56,093 bases of DNA from Actinomycetota bacterium (GCA_004563715.1 SIRX01000160.1:1-56093); one strand, 5' to 3'; shown: positions 17,057-25,497, counted from the stretch's first letter. A program made the numbers and translations. Notes: a model not told the origin generated them from the letters alone.

Positions 17057-18172
17057 TCAGAAGCGCGTGAGGCCGGTCAGGCCACCGAACTCGCCGCGCA
17101 AGGTCTCGTATACCTCGCTCCCGTCACGCACGAACTCTACCCGGGCCCCGCGGGTGTCCGCAAGCTCGGCCAGCACGTCCATGAGGGGTCTCGTACGGGT
17201 CGGACGTCCGGCGTAGGCCTCTTCCAGGGGCGAGCCCTCCGGCACGGCGACGCCGTCCTCGTCCGACCAGCGGGCTTCGCCCTCCAGGGGCCAGGAGACG
17301 ATCAGGTGATAGACCCGTCCCTCCTGCAGGGCTTCCAGGGTCTCCCTCACGCCCCGGACGCCACGCTCGCGGGCCTTCTCCAGAAGCTCCGCCTCCCGTT
17401 TGCTCTCGGCCCGGCGCCGGGCGTCGGAGATACGGTCCACCAGCTCGCCCTCCGGCGCGTCGGCCGGGAGGCGGGCCTCCTCCGCCACCCGCTCCCGGAG
17501 TTCCTCGGGGAGCGTCGCGCGAAACCCGGCGGTCCTCTCCTCGGTGCCGGCCAGGATCAGGGCCCCGATCCCCTGCCGTTTCACCTCCCGCCGGACGTAC
17601 TCGGCCATCTCTTTGTAGAAGCGCCGGGTGTTCTCCTCCACGCGGTCCTCGAAGTCGTCCCGGGAGGAACCGCCCCGCGGCGTGACGTTGGACGGAGAGA
17701 TCGTCAGCTCCCGCCAGCCGCTGGTGTTCAGCGGGTTCTCGGCCTCGGCAACCTCCTCGATCTCACCCAGCGAGGTCACCAGAAACCGGAACCTCTCCCG
17801 GTCGAGGAGCAGGACCCCGTAGCTCTCGTACTCGTTGAGCGCGAGCATGAGCGGGGCCACGTCGGGCTCGCCCCAGCGAACCTGCTCGGGGAGATCCAGG
17901 TTCAGCCGGTAAGCCTCGAACAGCCCATTGGGGTCGGCAAAGAGGACGATGGTCCGCGCGCGGGGCGGCTCTTTGCGGAAAAGCTCCAGGGCGCGGTCCG
18001 CAACCTCGCCCGGAGCCCCGCACTCTTTCAGGGCGGCCTTGAACCGGGTGACGTAGGCTTTACCCTGGTTCTCGGGATGGGCGGGGTTGACGTTCACGTA
18101 CGCGGAGAGAACCGGCCCCGGATGGTCCGAGATGCGGTCCATGAGCCCTTTTATGACCTCGGTTGACGCCAC
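17057..18172 (-). CDS. Bacterial eRF1-like (baeRF family) protein, probably baeRF10-like
   Basis: 371-aa protein with the layout of bacterial homologs of archaeal/eukaryotic release factor 1: PVLSAYVNVNPAHPENQGKAY at the N-terminus, YGVLLLDRERFRFLVTSLGEIEEV in domain 1, RGGSSRDDFEDRVEENTRRFYKEM where relatives carry a GGQ/GGWSQ-like loop, GALILAGTEERTAGF in domain 2 and a C-terminal domain ending in LADTRGARVEFV. Residues GGSS replace GGQ, so peptidyl-tRNA hydrolysis is unlikely. The wider family includes the ribosome hibernation factor Balon and mycobacterial Rv2629; membership in that functional group is inference. The stress proteins a few kilobases away fit a dormancy role. Confidence 0.65.
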   Translation of the reverse strand: MASTEVIKGLMDRISDHPGPVLSAYVNVNPAHPENQGKAYVTRFKAALKECGAPGEVADRALELFRKEPPRARTIVLFADPNGLFEAYRLNLDLPEQVRWGEPDVAPLMLALNEYESYGVLLLDRERFRFLVTSLGEIEEVAEAENPLNTSGWRELTISPSNVTPRGGSSRDDFEDRVEENTRRFYKEMAEYVRREVKRQGIGALILAGTEERTAGFRATLPEELRERVAEEARLPADAPEGELVDRISDARRRAESKREAELLEKARERGVRGVRETLEALQEGRVYHLIVSWPLEGEARWSDEDGVAVPEGSPLEEAYAGRPTRTRPLMDVLAELADTRGARVEFVRDGSEVYETLRGEFGGLTGLTRF

Positions 18173-18298
18173 GGTCGTCCTCCTCTCAGAGCCTTTCTAC
18201 TAGACTCTACACCAGGAACGGATACGTGCCCGGGCGCGGTGCGCCGGGCGCCGGTGGGTTATCCTCGATTTCGGAGCTTTCAGTAAGGGGGACGGACA

Positions 18299-19150
18299 AT
18301 GCGTTACGGTATCGTGGCGGCGAACCTGGGAGATTACGCCGACCCCCGCCAGGCCGTCCGGCTGGCCCGGACGGCCGAGGATGCCGGCTGGGAGGGGTTT
18401 TTCGTCTGGGACCACCTGGGCTTCGTGTGGGGCGCGCCTTCCGGAGACCCGTGGGTGATCCTCTCCGCCGTCGCAGCCTCCACCCGGCGGCTGCGCCTGG
18501 GGACCGACGTATCTCCCCTGGCCCGCCGCCGGCCGCAGGTCGTGGCGAACACCCTGGCCACCCTGGACCTCCTGAGCGGCGGCCGAGCCGTCTTCGGCGC
18601 GGGGCTCGGCGGCGTGCCGCGGGAGTTCGCGGCCTTCGGCGATCCCGGAGAAGCGAAGGTGCGGGCCGCCATGCTGGACGAAGGCCTGATGGTCCTCGAC
18701 CGGCTACTCTCGGGCGAGGAGGTTACGTACCGCGGCGGGTACTACACCGTAGAAGGCATCACGCTCTCCCCGCTGCCGGCGCAGCGTCCGCGGGTTCCGT
18801 TCTGGATCGGCGGCGAGGCCCCGCCCGCCCTGCGCCGCGCCGCCCGCTGGGACGGCTGGCTCGCCAGCGCCACGAGGCTGGACGGGATCATAGGCATGTC
18901 CAAGAGCCCGGAGCAGATCGGGGCGATGGTCGAGTACATCCTGCGCCACCGGACGGCGGACGCCCCCTTCGAGGTGGCCGTGGACGGTTACTCGGAGCCG
19001 GGCGACGCCACGCTGCCCCGCGCCTACGCCCGGGCCGGTGCCACGTGGTGGCTGGAGAGCATCCACGGCCGGCGCGGCACCCCGGACGAGATGCTGGCCC
19101 GTGTGGAAGCAGGCCCTCCGGAGAAGAGCGGAGACGACGCGCCAGGATAA
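18299..19150 (+). CDS. Luciferase-like (LLM class) flavin/F420-dependent oxidoreductase
   Basis: 283-aa TIM-barrel oxidoreductase. N-terminus MRYGIVAANLGDYADP, EDAGWEGFFVWDHL, RLRLGTDVSPLARRRPQVVA and FWIGGEAPPALRRAARWDGW are typical of the bacterial luciferase-like family, many of whose actinobacterial members use F420. Cofactor and substrate are not readable. ATG 18299 follows AGTAAGGGGG. It is divergent from the baeRF gene. The next gene, an isochorismatase-family hydrolase, lies 174 bp on and may have its own promoter. Confidence 0.85.
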   Translation: MRYGIVAANLGDYADPRQAVRLARTAEDAGWEGFFVWDHLGFVWGAPSGDPWVILSAVAASTRRLRLGTDVSPLARRRPQVVANTLATLDLLSGGRAVFGAGLGGVPREFAAFGDPGEAKVRAAMLDEGLMVLDRLLSGEEVTYRGGYYTVEGITLSPLPAQRPRVPFWIGGEAPPALRRAARWDGWLASATRLDGIIGMSKSPEQIGAMVEYILRHRTADAPFEVAVDGYSEPGDATLPRAYARAGATWWLESIHGRRGTPDEMLARVEAGPPEKSGDDAPG

Positions 19151-19233
19151 AACCCGAAAACGGGGCGAAGGCAGGACGGTCCTCCCGGTTTGCGATCGCC
19201 CTGATCGATCCCGGTCAGAGAAGCGCGCCAGAC

Positions 19234-19272
19234 TGGTCAGGACGCCGTCCACGCGAGATAATGTTCTGACCA
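19234..19272 (+). promoter_or_regulatory. Inverted repeat around a -10-like element upstream of the isochorismatase-family gene
   Basis: TGGTCAG (19234-19240) and CTGACCA (19266-19272) are perfect 7-bp inverted arms flanking GATAAT (19257-19262), about 55 bp before ATG 19325. The arrangement could be an operator over a promoter. The 174-bp gap shows no open frame of note. Inferred from sequence symmetry only. Confidence 0.35.
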
Positions 19273-19324
19273 CAGGGAAACATAGGCGAGCACGCCCGTT
19301 ACGGGCGATCGGGAAAGGCGCGAG

Positions 19325-19879
19325 ATGAAACCCGCCGTAATCGTCATCGACATGCTCAACGACTTCGTTCACGGCTCACTCAAGTGTGAGAGGGCGCAGC
19401 GGATCCTGGACCCGCTGCAACAGCTTTTGGAGCAAGCCCGCGGGGCCGGGATACCCGTGATCTTCTCCAACGACGCGCACACGCCCGGTATAGACCACGA
19501 GTTCGAGGTCTGGGGCGAGCACGCGGTCGCCGGAACACCCGGCGCGCAGGTCATCCCGGAGCTGGAAGCCGAAGAAGGGGACTACCAGGTGCCGAAGCGG
19601 CGCTACAGCGGCTTCTACGGCACCGACCTACAGATGCTCCTGGAGGAACTCGGGGTGGATACCCTCGTCCTGGCCGGGCTCCACACCAACATCTGCGTCC
19701 GGCATACGGCAGCGGACGCTTTCTACCGCGGCTACCGCATTATCGTCCCGACGGACGGCGTCGAGGCGTTTACCGAGGAGGATCACCTCTCCGGCCTCGA
19801 CTACCTCAAGCAGGTGTACGGCGCGGAGTTGTTGGGTCCGGACGAGTTGCGGGAGCGCCTGGCAAACGTGACGGCCTGA
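19325..19879 (+). CDS. Isochorismatase-family cysteine hydrolase (nicotinamidase-like)
   Basis: 184-aa cytoplasmic hydrolase. The catalytic triad of the family is readable: Asp in VIDMLNDF, Lys in YQVPKRRYSGF and Cys in LHTNICVRHTAADAF. The fold and length match nicotinamidase/isochorismatase-like amidohydrolases, as do SNDAHTPGID and the metal-binding-like residues. Nicotinamide deamidation is possible but not proved; substrates in this family vary. ATG 19325 lies just after GGGAAAGGCGCGAG. Its neighbour downstream is the convergent stress-protein cluster. Confidence 0.85.
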   Translation: MKPAVIVIDMLNDFVHGSLKCERAQRILDPLQQLLEQARGAGIPVIFSNDAHTPGIDHEFEVWGEHAVAGTPGAQVIPELEAEEGDYQVPKRRYSGFYGTDLQMLLEELGVDTLVLAGLHTNICVRHTAADAFYRGYRIIVPTDGVEAFTEEDHLSGLDYLKQVYGAELLGPDELRERLANVTA

Positions 19880-19952
19880 ACCGACCTGGTTTTCACGCTG
19901 TTCTGCGCCTGTTCCGGGCCTCCTACAGCGGTAAGCTGAGAAGCGCGAGGGC

Positions 19953-20846
19953 TTACGCGTCCGCAGGATAGACCAGCACCGGCCCCTCCGCGGCCCGGAG
20001 CACCTTGGTCGAGACGCTGCCGAGGCGGAAGCGCCGGATCGGCCCGAGCCCCCGGCTGCCGACGGCGATGAGCGTGCTGTGCACGCTCCTGCCGCGGGCG
20101 GCCCGAACCAGGTCTTCCGCCGCGTCACCCACGGCGATGGAGATCCTCGGCCGGCCGCCGAGCAGTCCTTCGAGCTCCCCGGCCCGATCTCCCAGCTCGT
20201 TCTCCGCCCGGCGCAGCTCGTCGTCGGTCATCCGGGGGTCCATGCGGCGGCCCTCCTCGTACACCTTGGGGAGCTCGGGGTAGGTCCGCACCAGCGTCAT
20301 ACCCGCCCCGGTGAGGCGTCCTATCTCCGCGGCCAGCTCCCCCGCCTTGCGGGCCGGGCCGGAGCCGTCCTCCCCCACGACGACGTGCTCCAGGGGCCAG
20401 GCGTCCTCGCCGCCGCGCAGCAGGAGTACCGGCAGGTGGGCGTGGTGTACGACCCCCTCGGAGACGCTGCCCACCGCGAGCCGCTTCAACGCTCCTACGC
20501 CGCGGCTGCCCATCACCAGCAGGCCCGCGCCCACCTCCCCCGCCAGGTAGAGCAACTCGTCGGCCACCGCCGCGCGCGTCCTCAGGTGGGACTCGGCCAC
20601 GGTCCCGCCGAGCTGCTTTATGCGCTCGACCTGCCCGGCCAGAACCTCCTCGGCCTGCAGCTCGTAGTAGGAGGAGTAGATCTCCGGCATCGCGGGCCAG
20701 GCCCCGACGGGAAGGTGCCAGACGTGCGCCACGTGCAGCTCCGAGCCGGTGTTCTGGCCGAGATCCACCGCCGCCCGGGCGGCCAGCTCCGCGTCTTCCG
20801 ATCCGTCGGTGGCCAGCAGCATCCTGTCGGGAAACGAGCTACTCAT
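19953..20846 (-). CDS. Tandem-domain universal stress protein, copy 3 of the operon
   Basis: 297-aa UspA-type protein with two domains. Each begins with a beta-strand and nucleotide-site aspartate (MLLATDGSEDAELAARAAVDL; HVVVGEDGSGPARKAGELA) and carries a GSRG...GS phosphate-binding loop (GSRGVGALKRLAVGSVS; GSRGLGPIRRFRLGSVS), so both may bind ATP. It starts inside the end of the previous gene (8-bp overlap, ATGAGTAG) and is last in a three-gene minus-strand operon. Family members act in stress survival; the specific signal is unknown. Confidence 0.88.
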   Translation of the reverse strand: MSSSFPDRMLLATDGSEDAELAARAAVDLGQNTGSELHVAHVWHLPVGAWPAMPEIYSSYYELQAEEVLAGQVERIKQLGGTVAESHLRTRAAVADELLYLAGEVGAGLLVMGSRGVGALKRLAVGSVSEGVVHHAHLPVLLLRGGEDAWPLEHVVVGEDGSGPARKAGELAAEIGRLTGAGMTLVRTYPELPKVYEEGRRMDPRMTDDELRRAENELGDRAGELEGLLGGRPRISIAVGDAAEDLVRAARGRSVHSTLIAVGSRGLGPIRRFRLGSVSTKVLRAAEGPVLVYPADA

Positions 20847-21783
20847 CGGGTGTGGCTCCTCCTTTTTCCTCGCTCTCTTCGCGTACTACCAGCACCGGGC
20901 AGTGGGCGTGCCGGACGATGCTCCCGGAGGCGCTGCCCAGCAGGGAGCGCTCCATCCGGCCCAGCCCCCGGTTGCCCACCACGACGAGCCCGGCTTCTAG
21001 CTCTTCGGCGAGGTCGACCACCTCCACGTCCACCCTGTCTCCCATCCTGAGGTGGGCTCCGGCGACCGCGCCGCCCCTGCCCTCGATAAGCTCTACCTGC
21101 TCACCGAGGACCTTCCGGCGGTCTTCCTTGATCTGCTCGTACTCGGACGTTTTCACGTAGTCGTGTACGAGCAGGTGATACTCCACCCCCACGTGCACGA
21201 GGTGCAGCTCGGAGCCGGTCTTCTCCGCAAGTTCCAGGGCAATCACGGCGGCGCGCTCCGCCTCCTCCGAGCCGTCGACGGCCAGCAGGATCCTGGTGGG
21301 AAACACGCCTTCGTCATCACCGGCGGGCCGTCCCTCCCGGTCCCCGCGCACCACCAGTACCGGGCAGTGGGCGTGGCGCACCACGGACTCCGAGACGCTC
21401 CCCAACAAAAGGCGTTTCAACCCGCCCAGCCCCCGGCTACCCACCACGATCAGGCCAGCGCCGGCCTCCTCCGCCAACGCTACTATCTGCTCGTCCGGGC
21501 GGCCCACCGGGCCCGTGCGGAGATGGGCCTGCGCGACGCTGCCGCCGGTAGCGGTAACCCGCTCCACCTGCTCTTCCAGTTGCCGCCGGGCCGCTATGCG
21601 GTGTTCCTCCAGTATCGCCTGGTAGCCGTGCAGCTCGGGACGGTAGACCACCGGCAACTCACCCACGTAGACCACGTGAAGCTCGGAGCCGGTCTTCTCC
21701 GCCAGTTCTACGGCGGCCCGGGCCGCCAGCATCGCCTCTTCCGAGCCGTCGACGGCCAGCAGGATTCTTCCCAGAACGCTCAC
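20839..21783 (-). CDS. Tandem-domain universal stress protein, copy 2 of the operon
   Basis: 314 aa from GTG 21783, chosen because homology begins with SVLGRILLAVDGSEEA; the longer open frame is non-homologous. Both Usp domains carry intact ATP loops (GSRGLGGLKRLLLGSVS; GNRGLGRMERSLLGSAS). The two halves are similar to each other (ILLAVDGSEEA in both, AHCPVLVVR in both), so the gene looks like an internal duplication. It starts 8 bp after the stop of copy 1 and overlaps copy 3 by 8 bp. Confidence 0.88.
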   Translation of the reverse strand: MSVLGRILLAVDGSEEAMLAARAAVELAEKTGSELHVVYVGELPVVYRPELHGYQAILEEHRIAARRQLEEQVERVTATGGSVAQAHLRTGPVGRPDEQIVALAEEAGAGLIVVGSRGLGGLKRLLLGSVSESVVRHAHCPVLVVRGDREGRPAGDDEGVFPTRILLAVDGSEEAERAAVIALELAEKTGSELHLVHVGVEYHLLVHDYVKTSEYEQIKEDRRKVLGEQVELIEGRGGAVAGAHLRMGDRVDVEVVDLAEELEAGLVVVGNRGLGRMERSLLGSASGSIVRHAHCPVLVVREESEEKGGATPDE

Positions 21784-21791
21784 GGGGCAGC

Positions 21792-22703
21792 TTACCTCTC
21801 CGGGGTCTCGGCGGGATGCGGGCAGACCAGGACCGGCCCCTTCGACCCGCGGAGGACCTTGGTCGAGGTGCTCCCCAGGGCCATGCGCTTTACCGCCCCG
21901 AACCCCCGGGAGCCGACGGCTATCAGGGCAGACTCGTCGCTGCCGGCGATCATGTCGAGGATCACCGCCGCGCTGCCGGACAACACCCGCGTTTGCGGCC
22001 GCACGCCCAGCGTATCTTCTATCTCCTGTGCCCTCTTTTCGAGCGCCTGCTTGTCCTCCTCCATCGTGCGCTCGACCATGCGCTCGTAGAGGCTCAACTG
22101 GTCCGACGGAAGGTCCACGGGCGCGGGGGACGACGGATGCGCCCTCACCAGCAGCGCGGGCGCCTCGAAGAGCCTGGCGAGGCTTACGGCCAACCCCTCC
22201 GCTTTCCGGGCGTCCTCCGAACCGTCGTCGCCGATAACGAACCGCTCCGGGGGCCACGTACGCTCCCCGGCGCGCACCACCAGAACCGGCACGTGGGCGT
22301 GGTGTGCGACCTCTTCGGAGACGCTGCCCAACGCTATCCTGCGGAACGCGCCGAGACCCCGGCTGCCCACTACGATGAGGTCCACCCCGGCCCGCTCGCC
22401 GGCGTCGAAGATCACGTCCGCCGGCCGTCCCTCTTCCAGGTAAGACTCGGTAACGGTCCCGCCGAGCTTTTCTATGCGTTCCAGGTCCCGGTTGAATGCC
22501 CTCTCCGCCTGATGGCTGTAAGTTGCCTCCAGGGACTGGTGGGAGACGCCGGGATAGGCGTACTCGTGGGGTCCCTGCCAGGCGCGGACCACGTGCAGTT
22601 CCGCGCCGGTCTTGTTCGCGAGATCCACCGCCGCCCGGGCGGCGGCCGCCGCGTCTTCGGAACCGTCCGTCGCCAGCAGTATCTTCTCCGGTAGAATGCC
22701 CAT
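21792..22703 (-). CDS. Tandem-domain universal stress protein, copy 1 of the operon
   Basis: 303-aa, two-domain UspA-type protein and first gene of the operon. ILLATDGSEDAAAAARAAVDL and FVIGDDGSEDARKAEGLAVSL open the domains; GSRGLGAFRRIALGSVS and GSRGFGAVKRMALGSTS are the ATP-binding loops. GAGAGGAGG lies just before ATG 22703. The promoter should be in the 99-bp gap between this gene and the DksA-like gene. Sequence similarity with copy 3 (SEDAxxAARAAVDL, GSTSTKVLR) suggests tandem gene duplication. Confidence 0.88.
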   Translation of the reverse strand: MGILPEKILLATDGSEDAAAAARAAVDLANKTGAELHVVRAWQGPHEYAYPGVSHQSLEATYSHQAERAFNRDLERIEKLGGTVTESYLEEGRPADVIFDAGERAGVDLIVVGSRGLGAFRRIALGSVSEEVAHHAHVPVLVVRAGERTWPPERFVIGDDGSEDARKAEGLAVSLARLFEAPALLVRAHPSSPAPVDLPSDQLSLYERMVERTMEEDKQALEKRAQEIEDTLGVRPQTRVLSGSAAVILDMIAGSDESALIAVGSRGFGAVKRMALGSTSTKVLRGSKGPVLVCPHPAETPER

Positions 22704-22802
22704 TCGGGCCTCCTCTCGTCGTCCACCAGCGGGCCGCGCGTACCGTCTTATCGTCCGGCGGCCCTTGAGCTAACCGGGGCTTTCCTTCCCTCTCTCTATA
22801 CT

Positions 22803-23213
22803 CTACCCTCGCTTCCGCTCGCGCGCTTTCTGGGCTTCCAGAGTGTAGATGGCCTCTGGAACGGCCTCGAGCCGCCCCCGGGGGATGGGCTCTCCGGTAT
22901 CGTCACAGACTCCGTAGCTACCCTCGCCGACCTTCTCCAGCGCCCGCTGGATCAACGCCAGCCGGCGCATGATGGCCTGGTCCAGGGCGGTGTCCACTTC
23001 GCCGGCCAGTATGCGGGCGGCCACGTCCTCGGCGTCGGGACGTGCGTACTGGCTGCTCTCGCTCCACTCCCGCTCCTCTTCTTCTATCCCGGCATGCGCC
23101 CGCAAGAGCATCCGCCGCATGTCTTCCAGCCGCGCCCGCTGACGCTCGACGAACTGCGGGTCCAGGGCCTCCCTTCCAGCTATAGGATGGCCGCTCTCTC
23201 TCACCGCGTCCAC
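22803..23213 (-). CDS. DksA/TraR-family protein with degenerate zinc finger
   Basis: 136-aa protein with a long coiled-coil N-terminal region (ERQRARLEDMRRMLLRAHAGIEEEE), acidic residues near its tip (DAEDVAARI), RALEKVGEGSYGVCDDTGEPIPRGRLEAVPEAIYTLEAQ at the C-terminus. In canonical DksA this last segment carries CxxC...CxxC; here only one Cys (GVCDDTG) remains and the others are Thr and Leu. Such cysteine-poor members can keep the fold and work without zinc. Expected role: binding in the RNA polymerase secondary channel, modulating transcription under stress. GTG 23213 is the start. Confidence 0.8.
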   Translation of the reverse strand: MDAVRESGHPIAGREALDPQFVERQRARLEDMRRMLLRAHAGIEEEEREWSESSQYARPDAEDVAARILAGEVDTALDQAIMRRLALIQRALEKVGEGSYGVCDDTGEPIPRGRLEAVPEAIYTLEAQKARERKRG

Positions 23214-23402
23214 GCTCGCCTCCTCGAAATCCTCGAAAACACCGGCCTCGCCACACGTTTACCGTAACCCAGAGCGCAGGTCCTGCCCTGAGCAGTTTTC
23301 GTCATTTACCGGGTCAGAATTGACTAAACACACCCCATCGCAGGTCTTTGCTTCTTTTGTACTTGTCCGCTGTATCCATCGCGCCTGCCTACGCTGCTTC
23401 CT

Positions 23403-23428
23403 ACTTAGCTTGTCAGCCCGTTGAAAAA
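23403..23428 (+). repeat. IS terminal inverted repeat, left
   Basis: 26 bp beginning ACTTAGCTTGTCAGCCCG, the exact reverse complement of 25035-25060. Confidence 0.93.
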
Positions 23429-24955
23429 GGCCCGGACCAGCGGAAATTGGCGGCCTGAGAGGAGGCCACGGTGCGGACGACGCGCCGTTGGCGTGACGCG
23501 CAGGGCCACGACCTGGGCCGGGCGTCTCGGCCCCTTCCGGCCGAAAGCAAGCAACCGCTTGACGTTCTGGCCGGCGGCCACCAGCAGGGCCTCGATGTTC
23601 ACCTTCTCCAGCCGCCTGAGCCTGAACCTGCGTAAACCGTGCCAGTCCTTGGCTTCACCGAACAACGGCTCCACCCATACCCGCCTCTTTCGCAGTGCCT
23701 TCTCGTAGGCGAAGGTACCACGGTAGCTCTTGACCCGATCTACGTAGCGCTCGTCGCGGTGGCGCAGGACTTGGCGGCCCGTCTTGTTGTTGGTGCATCG
23801 AGATCTCATCGAGCAGGAGTCGCAGATACCCGGCTCGGTCTTGTAGATGACCTGGTTTCTGGCGGTTCTGAAGGTCTTGGGCCTCAAGATCTCGCCTGCC
23901 GGACACCGGTAGAGGTTCTGTTCGGGGTCGTAAGCGAACTCCTCCTTGCTGAAAAAGGGGCGTGCCTTGCCCGCTCCGGTCAGGGGCACGAAGGCACGGA
24001 TGCCAGCGCGCTCGATCGCTGCAATGTTCTCGGTGGTGCCGTAGGCAGTGTCGCCGGTGATCTGGTGGGGTCTGAGCTTCCATCGGAAGGCGCTGCGCCA
24101 TAGCAGGTCGAGCATCGGGGCGTTCTCGGTTACCTCAAAGGGGGTTACGAGGACGTTCAGGATCACCCTGGCTTTCCCGCCGTCCACAACGTAGTGAGCG
24201 TAGTAGCCCAGGTGCGATCCCTTGCTGTCCCGACGCTTCATTGGCGAGGCATCCGGGTCGGTCTCGGAGCACAGGAAGTCGGCGGTGCGCCTGTACCAGA
24301 CGCCTTTTATCTCGCGCCGCTGCCTGCCCGTCCTCGAGATCCAGTCGCCCCTGGCGGCGTTCTCGGCCAGCAAGGCCTCATCGTTTGCGGTGGGAAGCGA
24401 TGCCCCCGCGTCGCTGTTCTGCGCACCGGAGGGCTCCTCCTCGAAGAGGTCGTCCAGGTGCTCTTCCACGTAGAAGCGGGGACCGATCGAGTCGAGGGAG
24501 GCGTCAGCGTCAACTTTGGTGGCGTCGAAGTACAGCTCCTTGCCCCAAACCAGGCCCGCTTCGGCGCACATCTCGACGACCTTCTCGAAGAAGGCCCTGA
24601 AGATGCCGAGACCGTAGCGCTCCCTGATTCTGGTCAAGCTGGAGTGGTCCGGCAAGGTCTCGAAGAGGTCGTAGCCCAGGTACCAGCGTACGCTCAAACG
24701 ATCTGCTGCGACCTCCATGAGCCGCCGTTCGGAGCGGATGCCCTCGAAGAACATGACGAGCTGGAGCTTGAAGAAGACCACTGGGTCCACGGAAGGCCTG
24801 CCTCCCCCAGCGTAGAGCGGGCGCACCAATTCTCGGGCGAAGGAGAGGTCGAGATCTGCTTCCAGGCGACGGTAGAAGTGGTCCGTGGGGATCAGATCCT
24901 CAAGCGAGACGTCGCGGGGCAACGGCGAGAAGCTGCGGATCTTCGTGCCCATCAT
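23405..24955 (-). CDS. IS1182-family DDE transposase
   Basis: 516-aa transposase. The N-terminal part (LIPTDHFYRRLEADLDLSFARELV, SVDPVVFFKLQLVMFFEGIRSERRLMEV) is typical of IS1182. DDE residues can be placed: Asp in LYFDATKVDADAS, Asp in ITGDTAYGT and Glu in VEPLFGEAKDWHGLRRFR. A four-cysteine patch (CRCPAGE region, CDSCSMRSRC) lies before the last acidic residue. The start is ATG 24955 after GGAGGT. The frame is unbroken, so the element may be active. Confidence 0.93.
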   Translation of the reverse strand: MMGTKIRSFSPLPRDVSLEDLIPTDHFYRRLEADLDLSFARELVRPLYAGGGRPSVDPVVFFKLQLVMFFEGIRSERRLMEVAADRLSVRWYLGYDLFETLPDHSSLTRIRERYGLGIFRAFFEKVVEMCAEAGLVWGKELYFDATKVDADASLDSIGPRFYVEEHLDDLFEEEPSGAQNSDAGASLPTANDEALLAENAARGDWISRTGRQRREIKGVWYRRTADFLCSETDPDASPMKRRDSKGSHLGYYAHYVVDGGKARVILNVLVTPFEVTENAPMLDLLWRSAFRWKLRPHQITGDTAYGTTENIAAIERAGIRAFVPLTGAGKARPFFSKEEFAYDPEQNLYRCPAGEILRPKTFRTARNQVIYKTEPGICDSCSMRSRCTNNKTGRQVLRHRDERYVDRVKSYRGTFAYEKALRKRRVWVEPLFGEAKDWHGLRRFRLRRLEKVNIEALLVAAGQNVKRLLAFGRKGPRRPAQVVALRVTPTARRPHRGLLSGRQFPLVRAFFNGLTS

Positions 24956-25034
24956 GATGATGCGACCTCCTATTGTGCGAGACGGGAGGCCATACTACCC
25001 GCGCACGTTCCGACTCGCCTCCGGCAGGTGCTAC

Positions 25035-25060
25035 TTTTTCAACGGGCTGACAAGCTAAGT
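25035..25060 (-). repeat. IS terminal inverted repeat, right
   Basis: 26 bp, exact inverse of the left end; its inner edge is TTTTTCAACGGGCTGAC. Confidence 0.93.
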
Positions 25061-25175
25061 TACTCCAGCACAGCTTCCCCAACTCTCCCGACAGGACGTG
25101 CTGGCCTGCGGGGCCTACGAGGCGGAGATGAGCCGGGAGCGGTTCGTGGACGTGCCTCTCGAACGCCCGGCTTGA
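25059..25175 (+). pseudogene. DUF433 antitoxin, C-terminal remnant at the IS border
   Basis: In-frame residues QLPQLSRQDVLACGAYEAE then RFVDVPLERPA-stop match the end of DUF433 (VapB45-like) antitoxins and resemble EEYPQFSRGDVLACVAYGA of the complete copy at 26591. The frame hits a stop inside the IS right repeat, so the N-terminal half is missing. It cannot be expressed as a functional protein. Confidence 0.7.
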
Positions 25176-25248
25176 AGGTGGGGCTTCGTGGCCCCAGATC
25201 GTGATACCATCGGATGTGTTTGGTGGCTGAGTACAGGTCAGGTGTCAC

Positions 25249-25497
25249 GTGCAAGATTTCAAGACAAAGCTCGGCAAGGGTGGCAGGATCGTCATACCTA
25301 CCGAGTATCGGCGAAGGTTAGGCGTAGAGCCTGGGGATGAGATCATCCTGCACCTGGAGGAGGAGGGGCTGCGGCTCTATACACCGGCTCAGGCTGTGGC
25401 GCGGGCTCAGGCCCTTGTGCGGCGCTACGTCCCCGGAGAGCGGAGGTTGTCGGAAGAGTTGATCTCCGAGCGGCGCGAAGAAGCCGACCGTGAGTGA
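25249..25497 (+). CDS. AbrB/MazE-type (SpoVT-AbrB fold) antitoxin
   Basis: 82-aa DNA-binding antitoxin. KTKLGKGGRIVIPTEYRRRLGVEPGDEIIL is the swapped-hairpin AbrB signature; the C-terminal tail (LVRRYVPGERRLSEELISERR) would wrap the toxin. It overlaps the next PIN-domain gene by 8 bp, the normal antitoxin-first order. GTG 25249 is the only plausible start. Probably autoregulates the pair. Confidence 0.9.
   Translation: MQDFKTKLGKGGRIVIPTEYRRRLGVEPGDEIILHLEEEGLRLYTPAQAVARAQALVRRYVPGERRLSEELISERREEADRE

Larger units (their letters stand above)
23403..25060. mobile_element. IS1182-family insertion sequence, apparently intact
   Basis: 1658-bp element with perfect 26-bp terminal inverted repeats and a single full-length transposase gene on the minus strand; the transposase stop codon lies inside the left repeat. 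No convincing target-site duplication is seen (outer bases ...GCTTCCT and TACTCC...). Just beyond the right end lies the tail of a DUF433 gene whose front part is not found on the left side, so insertion was accompanied or followed by loss of DNA. Confidence 0.88.

Noticed and set aside
23403-25060. Clear target-site duplication of the IS
   Set aside because: The bases outside the 26-bp ends do not match as a direct repeat; the apparent TTAG/CTAA symmetry is part of the inverted repeat.
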